A program made the translations under genes and the position numbers. Below the pieces are notes generated by a model. The model saw nothing but the letters and a program-made list of their open reading frames with translations, searched no databases and had not been told where the DNA came from. A stretch of 64,000 bases of DNA from Dromiciops gliroides (Eukaryota > Chordata > Mammalia > Microbiotheria > Microbiotheriidae): positions 119,118,145 through 119,182,144 of the forward strand of contig NC_057862.1 in NCBI RefSeq assembly GCF_019393635.1, read 5' to 3'. This document shows positions 55,432 through 64,000 of the stretch, in pieces. Numbering within the stretch: position 1 is the first letter of the stretch; every line of letters begins with the position of its first letter.

Positions 55432-55585
55432 GTAGAGAACCACAGAATGTTAGATAACTGATGGAGCTCAACCTCATTTCATAGCTGAAAAAACCCCTGA
55501 AATCTGGGAAGATAAAAGTGGCTTGTTCAATGTCACAAAATTATCCAGCAACAGAGCTAGTCCCCAGTTCTTCTAACTCCTAACT
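55432..55585 (-). repeat. MIR-type SINE, antisense
   Basis: The order ccacagaatgttagataact, gagctcaacctcatttcata, gtggcttgttcaatgtcaca and cagttcttctaactcc. Confidence 0.7.
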
Positions 55586-56819
55586 TTCTACCATAGTTGG
55601 AAGTTGCCTGTTGGAATCAGTCACACGATTGCTTATATAAATCACATTTTGCTTGATTCATATGGTTCGTGATGATTTGTTGGTTTGTAAAGAGTTAGGC
55701 CATATAATTTGTTGGGTTCATATGAGGAAGATATTAAGAACTTTGTTCATGATAGGCACACAGTAGACTTTGTTGATGTGTGAACAGTTAAATGTGAGCA
55801 GAAACAATACTCAAATATTCCAATTAATTTGTGCTCTCATCCAGGTGGGTGATCCCCCTCCATGCTATAGATTAAAACTTTAATCTTTAGATGCCTGTCT
55901 GTCCTGTGTGATTTTTGTCTTTATCCTCCCTAGACTTCACCTTGGGGTAGGAAGCAGTTCATTCAAGGTGCCTTCCTTACTTTGTCTTGACATAGCATAC
56001 CAATCAAGAAATGGGTTATCCAATGGTTATCTCTCACTCTTGGCATGTGACAAGCCCGTTTTCTCTTTTTTAATCACATAGTTCTTTCGTGAATTTCTTT
56101 ACTTTGCTTCTCCTTGTTTATGTGTCACAGAGTACTCATGTTTGCCATGTCCCTCTCCATTAGCCTCCAGAAGAGTCTCAATCTGATCTTTCAAAGAATA
56201 GTCTTTTCACACAATGACAATGAAAAATTAATGGCTCACATCTTATTTTTTGCTCTGTTTCTACTTACAACACAACAGAATTCCCCCCCCCCCCGCCCCC
56301 AGAATTAACCCTTAACAAATTATAAAATCCATTTCATATTTTCTTGGTATCCCTTATCTAACATTTTTGCAGTGAGGTTTACTCTCCTACTCAGTGAAAC
56401 TACTTTTTCCATTTTGTAGAAATGTTTTTTGGCAGCTGTTACTACACATCAGCAAAGCATATTGATTCAAAGGAAATCTGAAAGTGACTGAAAACTGTGT
56501 AAGAAGTTAAGTACATATATAAACTAGGATCCTTATAGCCATAGGATAGAAACACTATAGTAATTTTATCTAAAGTAAATAGTGCTCTAAAGTTTTTTCC
56601 AGTTTTATGCTATTAAAGCTTAAAGACTCTTGGACACCCTATATAATCATAATTCATCAGCAATCTCAAAGTGTTTGTAGGTCATTTAGGAAGGAAGTTG
56701 TTTAAAAGCAATTGGGATATTGGGATTAAGGGTATGATTCTAAAGGACCTTCTCTGTCAATGATATACACACACAGAGTATAGTGGAAGTAACATAAAGC
56801 ATAAAGTTAAAAGAGTTAT
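55586..56819. other. Unassigned intergenic sequence
   Basis: About 1.2 kb without a recognised family or exon. A C-rich run lies at 56282-56300. Confidence 0.4.
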
Positions 56820-57175
56820 AACCGAGTCCCATTTACTAGCTGTGTGACCTCTGGTGAATCATTTAACTTCTAGGAACCACAGTTTCCACAATTGTTGGAG
56901 ATAGTATTTGTTTATGTACGTTTGTACATGTCACTCAGGGTTGTTGTGAGGCTCAAATGAGATTATGTATGTGAAAGTACTTTGTACATTTTTTTTTTTT
57001 TAGTGAGGCAATTGGGGTTAAGTGACTTGCCTAGGGTCACATAGCTAGTAAGTGTTAAGTATCTGAGGCTGGATTTGAACTCAGGTCCTCCTGACTCCAG
57101 GACCAGTGCTCTATCCACTGTACCACCTAGCTGCCTCTTACTTTGTACATTTTAAAATTGTTCCATGCATCATTG
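56820..57175 (+). repeat. MIR-type SINE split by a tRNA-SINE
   Basis: The left part carries catttactagctgtgtgacc, gttgttgtgaggctcaaatg and gtgaaagtactttgtacat. After the SINE the tail goes on as aaaattgttccatgcatcat. Confidence 0.75.
56993..57138 (-). repeat. tRNA-derived SINE with perfect target duplication
   Basis: Flanked by TACTTTGTACATTTT at 56978-56992 and 57139-57153. Confidence 0.96.
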
Positions 57176-57334
57176 GCTTTCAACCCCCTTGGAGAGGCAG
57201 TCAGTTGGTTAGTTGTCATGCCTCAGTTCTGTTAGATGTCTGAAGTCAAGTTCTGGGTCTCTCTGGATCTAAAATGCAACAATGAGGGGATCTGGGAGAT
57301 CAAAATGAATACTAAAGAATTACGCCATAATCGC

Positions 57335-57465
57335 ATATCTAATCCTCTGTGACTCAGGTGTATCAATTAAGCTCTCTGTATATAAACTTCCTCCTTTGTA
57401 AAAAGGAGGTTGGATTAAATGAACTTTTGAGGTTCCTTCTAGATCTAAATCTTACAATCTCTGAC
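57335..57465 (+). repeat. MIR-type SINE fragment
   Basis: The order gtgtatcaattaagctctct, cttcctcctttgtaaaaagg, gaggttccttctagatctaa. Confidence 0.6.
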
Positions 57466-57925
57466 CCTGCAGAAAGGATGCCAGGCACTGGATAGTAGTC
57501 AATTCTAAGACAATCTTCCCTTTAACTGGACCCTTCTTCTCTTTTCTTGTTTCCTTTGAAGGAATAGTTCGAAAAACAGTTTCAGAAGTTTTAGGCTATG
57601 TTCTTCTGCATGATGGTTTAGCAGTAGTGAACTTTGCTGGATCCTCATGATGGTCACTCACTGTCCTCCAGTAGCCATTTCCAGGGATGGAAAGAAGAGG
57701 CACTAATTTTTCTTGAGATTATGAATTACCTTTAAACTCCAGCCTTTGCAAATGATCAGTTACAAGTGGCCTTTATCAATGGGAAACTGGGAGTAAGATG
57801 GTGGGTTGGGTTATATTTTATCACTCAGTACCACTAATAGAGAATGGAAGTCTCCTTTTGGGGAACTATTGACATTTGATTTTGGGTTACATATAGGGTA
57901 GGGAAGGGACACTAAAATATTTATA
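57466..57925. other. No recognisable feature
   Basis: Unique-looking sequence. Confidence 0.35.
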
Positions 57926-57970
57926 TGTTGTTGTTGTTGTTGTTGTTTCTCCTCCCCCTCCCCCGCCCCA
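57926..57970. repeat. (TTG)n and C-rich patch
   Basis: Seven TTG units (57927-57947) followed by a C-rich patch. Confidence 0.9.
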
Positions 57971-57978
57971 GACCTGTG

Positions 57979-58136
57979 GGTTTTTTTTGGTTTGTTTGTT
58001 TTTGTGGGGCAATGAGGGTTAAGTGACTTGCCCAGGGTCACACAGCTAGTAATTGTCAAGTGTTTGAGGCTGGATTTGAACTCAGGTCCTGAATCCAAGG
58101 CCAGTGCTTTATCCACTGCACTACCTAGCTGTCCCT
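57979..58136 (-). repeat. tRNA-derived SINE
   Basis: Antisense copy with a short deletion (aggtcctgaatccaagg) and a T/G tail. The flanks share ACCTGTG (57972-57978 and 58137-58143). Confidence 0.9.
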
Positions 58137-58214
58137 ACCTGTGTTTTATTCATATAAGGAAGGCCCAGTGAAGAACTTCTTCTACCCATGTGAGGGCACT
58201 TTTCTAACAATTTA

Positions 58215-58400
58215 TGTAGGTGGTATATAATAAACACTTAATAAATGCTTTAACTTATGGTATTAGACAGTTGCCTAAGGACATTGAGAGTTTAAATGAT
58301 CTGCTTTCCCAGGGTCACACAGTCAGTATGTGTCAGAGAGGAAGCTTGAGCCCCGGTTTTCCTGACTCTAAGAAGGCCAGTTTTCTATCCATTAAGGTAA
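58215..58400. repeat. L2 terminus (+) and MIR (-)
   Basis: 58215-58258: ggtatataataaacactta with aataaatgc, a sense L2 end. 58260-58400: antisense CORE-SINE with ctttcccagggtcacacagt and ttgagccccggttttcctga. Confidence 0.65.
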
Positions 58401-59559
58401 ATTAATAATCTATTCATGGGATATATCAATGAGTTCAAGATGTTTGGGGCTGGGAAGAGGCAATGCTGATTCAGATTTTTAAGACTTGACGAGCTCATGG
58501 ATCAATTAAGAGGACATGTGGAGAACTAACAGGATTAATAGACCTGATGGTGCCATTTAACAGAAGAGGGGCTGGAAGCTATGTCCCATATCCCAGAAGC
58601 ACTCAGGAGATGAATGAGAATCCTTGATATATAGCTGGGAACCAGTAGAAATTCCAATCTGGAGCAGTTTCATACCCTTCTTTGTGATGGGGCTTCTTTT
58701 TCCACTTTTTTTTCCCAGATGGTTGTTATGTTGAGTCACCGCAGTCATTTACTCCATTCTCCTTTCTAGCTTAGGTCTGTCCATATGACACGGAGATTTG
58801 ATTTTAGAGCCTGTCCACAAGGGTTTATTCTATGATCGTACAAATAAGGATGATTCCAGACACTCTTGGCAGGGCAGAGAAGATAATAGTCAACTGTTTC
58901 CCATCAATGGACCTCATTTTGGCCATTTTCTATCCCTTAGTTGACTATAGACTTGGGTTTCTGCTATTGTGGCTAAATCAGAAGACTCAGATGTAATCCT
59001 AGTCTTGTTGTTAGATATAGTGGTTGGTCAGATTTTCCACTGATGCATACTGCCTACATCACAGAGACAGGCGGCTTAGTTCCCCACATTAAAAACAAGG
59101 GTCTGAGAGGGTCCAGTATCCTGGAGAATGGAAATTTCTGGCTCTGGCTGACCTAAAACTACTGTTTCTCCATTCTCTTCTTCTGACCCAATGATTTCTC
59201 TTTTCCATCTTGAATCACTGATAGTTAAGAGGCCAGATAACTTGGGACCCTCCACACTTGAGACATAAGCCACACTATACCTTGCACTTCCAATACCGAG
59301 AAGCATGCCTATAGTTGGTACTAGTCCTCAGCTGAATTGACTCAGGTCTCTTGCGTGATCGTTGAGGACCCTTCTTCCTAAGTTATATTTGAACACTTTT
59401 TGGTTTTTATTTGTATGGATGAACACATCCATCAGACTTGTCAAGGTGTCTGTCTTGAAGCATTTCATCAAAGCTATTTTAAGGCTTTTTATTGAAATTA
59501 GCTCCTTTTAGCCCCAAATATCCATGAACCAGTAAAACTTTTATGTAAGCAAAAGAAGC
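58401..59559. other. Unassigned intergenic sequence
   Basis: About 1.15 kb without a recognised repeat. The minus-strand open frame at 59076-59306 (76 codons, for example EIIGSEEENGETVVLG) has a balanced amino-acid composition, but no relative or splice context was recognised. Confidence 0.35.
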
Positions 59560-59655
59560 AGAAGTGGTTTGGGGATAGAGAGCTAACCTCAGAGTTAAGA
59601 AGATCTGAGTTGAGTCTTGCCTCTGATACATTTTGTCAGTGTAATCCTGGGTCAG
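59560..59655 (+). repeat. CORE-SINE head
   Basis: The sequence agtggtttggggatagagag, cagagttaagaagatctgag and ttgcctctgatacattttgt is truncated where the L2 begins. Confidence 0.6.
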
Positions 59656-60670
59656 TCAGTCAACAAGCATTCATTAAGTGCTCACTAAGTACCGGGAGGT
59701 TTGTTAAGTACTGAGGACACAAAAAAGGCAAAAAAGTCTCTGCCCTCAAGGAGACGCTGTTCTAAGTGGAGGAAACAATGTACAAACTATGAACTGCAAG
59801 ATATATACAGGGTAAGTTTGAAGTGATCTCGTCAGTGATCTCAGGTCCTTTATGAGGAAGGACCTGGGAAAACCTTCTTGCAAAAGGTGGGATTTTAGAT
59901 GAAACATAAAGGGATCCAAGAGAGCCAGGAAGGAGAGGTGAAGAGGGTTAGCATTCCAGTCCTGGAAGACAGGTAGTGAAAATGTATAGTCAGGAAATAG
60001 ATTGTCTTGTTCCAAGAACAGCAAGGACAGTGGGAAGGCCAGTGTTGCTGGGCTGTGTCATACTTGGAGGGGAGCAAAACGTAAGAAGACTTGACAAGTA
60101 GGAAGGGGATAAGTTATGAAAGGCTTTAAAACCAGAAAGGATTTACATTTATTACGTGAGGTAATAGGGAGTCCCTGGAGTTTATTGATTTGGTTGGGGG
60201 TGGGGCCAACATGGTCAGACCTGTACTTTTGGAAGAATCACTTTAATAGGTGGGTAGAGGATGGCAAGAGGAGAGATTTGAGGCAGGGAGACTAAACAGA
60301 AGCCTATTTCAGTAGTCCAAGTGTGAGGCAATAGGACCAGCACCAGGGTGGTGGCTGTGTCAGAGGAGAAGAGGCCATATATTAGAAATTATGGGAGGTC
60401 GAATTGACAAGACTTGGCAACAGATTGGGTGTGGGTGGTGAAAGGTTGAGGATGACACCAAGATTGTGAGGCTGGGTGACTAGGAAGATGGTGGCAACCC
60501 CTAAAATAATAGGGAAGTTGGTAGAGGAAGGGCTTGGCAGGGGGAAGCATGAGTTCAGTTTAGATGTCTATGGGATATAACAGTTCAAGATGTCCACTAG
60601 ACAGTTGGAGATGGGAGATGCCAAGTGAAGTCAGGACAGAAGTTAGGGCTGGATAAATAGATGTGAGCAA
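59656..60670 (-). repeat. L2 LINE ORF2 and 3' UTR, antisense, 1 kb
   Basis: The best-preserved L2 here. Antisense order: tcaacaagcattcattaagt, ctctgccctcaaggagacg, ttgtcttgttccaagaacag, gaggtaatagggagtccctg, aagtgtgaggcaataggacc, cttggcaacagattgggtgt and gttcaagatgtccactagac. Read on the minus strand it spans the reverse-transcriptase thumb to the terminus, with stops. Confidence 0.9.
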
Positions 60671-60809
60671 GTAGCTTAACCTCTGAGTACTCTGGTCAGC
60701 TAAGACTACAAATTGTAGAGTAGGTGCCTTTATACTTCTGAGGAGGGAGCATCTTCACTGTGAGTTCCTTATACCCATTAAATGCCAGACCCAGTTTTTA
60801 CTACTATGA

Positions 60810-61105
60810 CTATGATGACAATGACAACAACAACAACTACTACTATCACCACCACTATATCATACCTACTATATGCCAGGAACTATGCTAGATGCTTTAC
60901 AAGTATTATTTCATTTGATCCTCACAACAACCTTGGGAAGTAGATGCTATTATTGCCCTCATTTTACAGATGAGGAAACTGAGGCAAATAATGTTTCAGT
61001 GACTGGCCCAGGGTCTCACAGCTAGTACGTTTCTGAGCCTGGATTTAAATTCAGATCTTTCATCTTGACTCCAGGCCTTACATTCTATCTACAGCACCAT
61101 CACGC
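60810..61105 (-). repeat. Ther-1/MIR SINE, antisense, with trinucleotide start
   Basis: A CAA/CTA/CAC trinucleotide-rich patch (60815-60857) leads to tgccaggaactatgctagat, tttacagatgaggaaactga, gggtctcacagctagtacgt and ttaaattcagatctttcatc. Confidence 0.88.
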
Positions 61106-61519
61106 AAGCTTCTTGCTGCTCCCTGCTTGATACTCATCAAAGATGCTGCCAGCATCCTGTCTCCCCTATAAGTATCCCAACACCAACTGAAATTCTGTTT
61201 CAGAGTTCGGGTACTTTCCTACAACAGGCTCACCTCTATCAAAGGTACCACCCAGTGAAATACAGCGCCTCTTGGCTCCCTAATCATAGACTGCCCGAAG
61301 CTGATTAGAGGAAACTATTCAGGTTTGTGTCCTAAATAGGACTAAATACCTTGGTCCTAGAAAAGATGGGATCTCCTCTTCCTTCTCCTGAAAAATATGA
61401 GGAGGGATATGATCACTGGAGTACCTGGTATAGGGAGTGGGGGGAGCCAGGGGGTGCTATTCTGTTGAGCCAAGGGTATAGTTGTAAATACCTGGGGCCA
61501 TTGCAACTCTTCTCCTAGG
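61106..61519. other. No recognisable feature
   Basis: Unique-looking sequence. Confidence 0.35.
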
Positions 61520-61790
61520 TCAGGCAGCCAACAAGCATTATTAAGCACTTATAATATACCAGGCCCTGGGCTAATCCTGGGGATGTAAAGACAAGATGTG
61601 TCCCTGCCCTCTTGGGGCTTAGAGTCTAATAGGGGAGACAACAAATAGCATGAATAGGCACATAAACGATATGTGCAGGGCAGATGGAAGGTAATTTCAG
61701 AGGAGAGGGCACTAGCAACTGAGGGCACCAGGAAAGGCTTCTTGCAGATGCTAAGATTTGAGCAGAATCTTAAAGGAAGATGCAGGGAAA
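61520..61790 (-). repeat. L2 3' end, antisense
   Basis: The order ccaacaagcattattaagca, ctgccctcttggggcttaga, gtctaataggggagacaaca and ccaggaaaggcttcttgcag. Confidence 0.88.
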
Positions 61791-61837
61791 TTAAAAGACA
61801 GACATGAGGAGGATAAGTTCATCCAAACCAACAGGGG

Positions 61838-62065
61838 AATTGATGATGATGATACTTGGCAAGGGTTTAACATCCATTACTCCATTTGATCATTGCAATA
61901 ACCCATTGAAGTTGCTCCTAAAGCTATTATCAACATTTTACATAGGGGTAAATGGAGGCACAGAGAGGTTTCCACTTAATTTGACCAAGGTCAAATTTAA
62001 TGTCAGAACAACATTTAAACTGATCTTCCTCCCCCTAGTGAGACGTTCTTTCCACCTCACCGTAT
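61838..62065 (-). repeat. MIR-type SINE, antisense
   Basis: The order tccatttgatcattgcaata, attttacataggggtaaatg, gaggcacagagaggtttcca and aacatttaaactgatcttcc. Confidence 0.7.
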
Positions 62066-62194
62066 CATTGTCTGTTTCTGAGGTGACACAGTGGTTCTGC
62101 TCCTCATCCTTGTTTTCCCTCTTCCCTTTAGAAACTGAGACCTGGAATCAAACTGTTCTGTGCCCCCCCAATTCAGTTATTACTGTGCTCAGAA

Positions 62195-62345
62195 TCTGAT
62201 CTCATCAGTCTTACCATCGTTCACCCTAATTGACTATCAAGCTCTTGAAGGAAGAGATGGTTTAGTTTTTGTCTTTGTCTCCCCAGAGTGCCTAGCACAG
62301 TGCCTGGGACATAATAGGTATTTAATAAATATTTATTGAAATGAA
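62195..62345 (+). repeat. L2 LINE 3' end
   Basis: The order ctatcaagctcttgaaggaa, agagtgcctagcacagtgcc, tgggacataataggtattta and ataaatatttattgaaatg. Confidence 0.9.
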
Positions 62346-62349
62346 CCAG

Positions 62350-62510
62350 GGGCAGCTAGGTGGTACAGTGGATAGAGCACCTGGAGCAGTGGATTCAGGA
62401 GGACCTGAGTTCAAATCCGACCTCAGACTCTTAACACATACTGGTTGTGTGACCCTGGGCAAGTCACTTAACCCCAATTGCCTCACAGAAAAAAAAAAAA
62501 AACAAAGAAA
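62350..62510 (+). repeat. tRNA-derived SINE with perfect target duplication
   Basis: The copy has a short insertion in the head (gcacctggagcagtggattc). It is flanked by GAAATGAACCAG at 62338-62349 and 62511-62522. Confidence 0.95.
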
Positions 62511-62522
62511 GAAATGAACCAG

Positions 62523-63123
62523 ACTGTAAACCTGATTGACAGGCACACACCTTCAGACAACATACTTACTTTTGAGGCAGAGGAGAAGGAGGTATCTAGC
62601 AAGTTTCATCACTCAACACTTTCTCCCACTATTTACTCTATACTCTCATGCCTTGCTATGGTGATGAGACCTCTTACCTACCACACTCGTTCATTAGCTC
62701 TCATAGCTCTTGTGTCAAAATGCATATTCACTGGGATCACAGCCTTAGTCCTGGCCTTTTCTTTCATCCTGCTGCACTAATAAGACCCAAACCAGGTTCC
62801 AATCACCCCAAAGGACCACAATGGCCTTGTACAAACTCCCATAGATTCATAATGAAATGCTTCAATCCTTACTGTGACTGTCCTTGCTTCCTTGCTGGAG
62901 CCAAGAGACCAGGCCTGAATTGACTGTATGCATCTGAGAGTAAGAAAGCCCTTCCTGGACTTCAAGAAACACTCTGGTGCCCTTCACTGTTATCCAGTGT
63001 TTAAATTTGGTTGACACATTAAATAAAATTACCCATTATTCCATTTCCTATTCACCTGGTATTGCAGAAATTTTGCCTGAGACTTATACATCTCCTGTAT
63101 TATCAAAACAATAGCAAGGATGG
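62523..63123. other. No recognisable feature
   Basis: Unique-looking sequence. An AATAAA-containing stretch near 63020 has no transcript context. Confidence 0.35.
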
Positions 63124-63303
63124 CCATTATATTATACATTATACACTATTATGCAATATAATTATATTGTAATTAAATAATATTATTATATAATTATGTA
63201 ATATAATATAATTATTACAATAAAATAACAATTGCATGATTTAATTGTTATAATTAACTGCATAGTATTATAGTTATATTTATTTATTAGAATATTATTA
63301 TAT
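63124..63303. repeat. AT-rich low-complexity tract
   Basis: ATATT/ATAAT permutations almost free of C and G over 180 bases. Confidence 0.9.
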
Positions 63304-63394
63304 TCTGATTTTAGAAAGGACATCCGATATAGGAGATCATAGATGGTAAATAATGGGAAAGATGCTAATACTACAGAACAAGTCTACAATCACT

Positions 63395-63586
63395 CTTCCA
63401 CATGACAGCTCTTCAAATACTTCAATACAGCTATCAGATCCTATGGGTCTACTCTTCTCTGTGCTATATGTTCTTAGTTCTTTCCACCAAGTCTTCTGTG
63501 GGATGGGCTAAAGGTCTCTCACCACCCTCCTCTGGATACCATAGTTTAAGAAGGATATTATTGATAAGGACCCAGAGCTGCCCACA
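63395..63586. repeat. CR1-like fragment (tentative)
   Basis: The series cttccacatgacagctcttc, aaatacttcaatacagctat, and caccctcctctggatac resembles the 'gacagctcttcaaatactt...gacagctatcat...gccctcctctggac' segment recalled from CR1-like repeats. Strand is not settled. Confidence 0.4.
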
Positions 63587-64000
63587 ATACAATGATCCAA
63601 GACAATCCCAAAGGACTAATGAAGCATACTATCCGCCTCCAAAGAAAGAATTGATATTGATTGAATACAGAATGAAGCATGCTATTAGGGTAGCTAGGTG
63701 GTGCAGTAGATAGATAGAGCACCAGCCCTGGAGTCAGGAGTACCTGAGTTTAAATCCAGCCTCGGACACTTAACACTTACTAGCTGTGTGGCCCTAGGCA
63801 AGTCACTTAACTCCAATTGCCTCACCAAAAAAACAAACAAAAAACTATGCTATTTTTCACTTTCATTTTTTCTTTCATTCAAGTTTTCTTATACAAAATG
63901 ACAAATATGGTAATGTTTTACATAATTGCACATGTATAACCTATATCTGATTACTTACTGTCTGAGGGAGTGGGGAGAGAAGGGAGAGAAGAAGCGATAA
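63587..64000 (+). repeat. L1/HAL1-like LINE 3' UTR split by a SINE, runs off the window
   Basis: Left: gatccaagacaatcccaaag, atactatccgcctccaaaga and tacagaatgaagcatgctat. Right (from 63847): caagttttcttatacaaaat, gcacatgtataacctatatc and a G/A-rich 3' patch. Confidence 0.85.
63687..63846 (+). repeat. tRNA-derived SINE nested in the LINE
   Basis: The copy has a 4-base GATA duplication in the head (gtagatagatagagc). It is flanked by ATGCTATT at 63679-63686 and 63847-63854. Confidence 0.93.

Overview
The window is a piece of vertebrate nuclear genome, almost certainly from a marsupial. The evidence is: (i) a tRNA-derived SINE of the type common in marsupials (head GGGGCAGCTAGGTGG, tail CACTTAACCCCAATTGCCTCAC plus oligo-A), with about two dozen copies on both strands; (ii) many Ther-1/MIR-type CORE-SINEs and long, well-preserved L2 LINE segments; (iii) L1/HAL1-like LINE 3' ends; (iv) tRNA-SINE/RTE chimeras with a BovB-like tail. 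The species cannot be named from the sequence. Family names are assigned from memory of consensus sequences, without a library search.

Only one protein-coding element could be supported: the terminal coding exon of MTHFS (5-formyltetrahydrofolate cyclo-ligase), + strand, 14569-14792. It has a splice acceptor with a long pyrimidine tract just upstream and an AATAAA 58 bases after the stop. Bases 1-14568 are then, by inference, the 3' part of the last MTHFS intron, and everything after the 3' UTR is intergenic. No further exon could be supported on either strand. Most of the other open frames are LINE reverse-transcriptase relics, SINE read-through or microsatellite peptides.

Layout. 1-14.5 kb: intron with L2/CR1-clade LINE blocks on the + strand (8.0-10.0 kb and 11.6-14.4 kb), SINEs, and a 240-bp TTTC/TTCC microsatellite grown from a SINE tail. 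14.6-16.3 kb: MTHFS exon, 3' UTR and unique sequence. 16.5-31 kb: intergenic, with antisense L2 broken by an LTR-like element (20.8-23.0 kb) and many CORE-SINEs. 31-37 kb: an RTE 3' end and a nested pair of L1-like elements in opposite orientation (32.4-34.9 kb). 37-45 kb: two antisense LTR-like elements (37.6 and 43.5 kb) around a repeat-poor stretch (40.2-42.0 kb) and a three-layer nest at 42.0-42.7 kb. 45-55 kb: L1 and LTR nests, two SINEs inserted at the same target site (50.6-51.0 kb), and two well-formed antisense LTRs (52.8 and 53.9 kb). 55-64 kb: SINEs, a 1-kb antisense L2 (59.7-60.7 kb), and at the end an L1 3' end split by a SINE.

No new biological system was found. The main interest is the layered transposon record. 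Many SINE copies keep readable target-site duplications whose A-rich or T-rich edge follows the SINE orientation, as expected for L1-type target-primed insertion.
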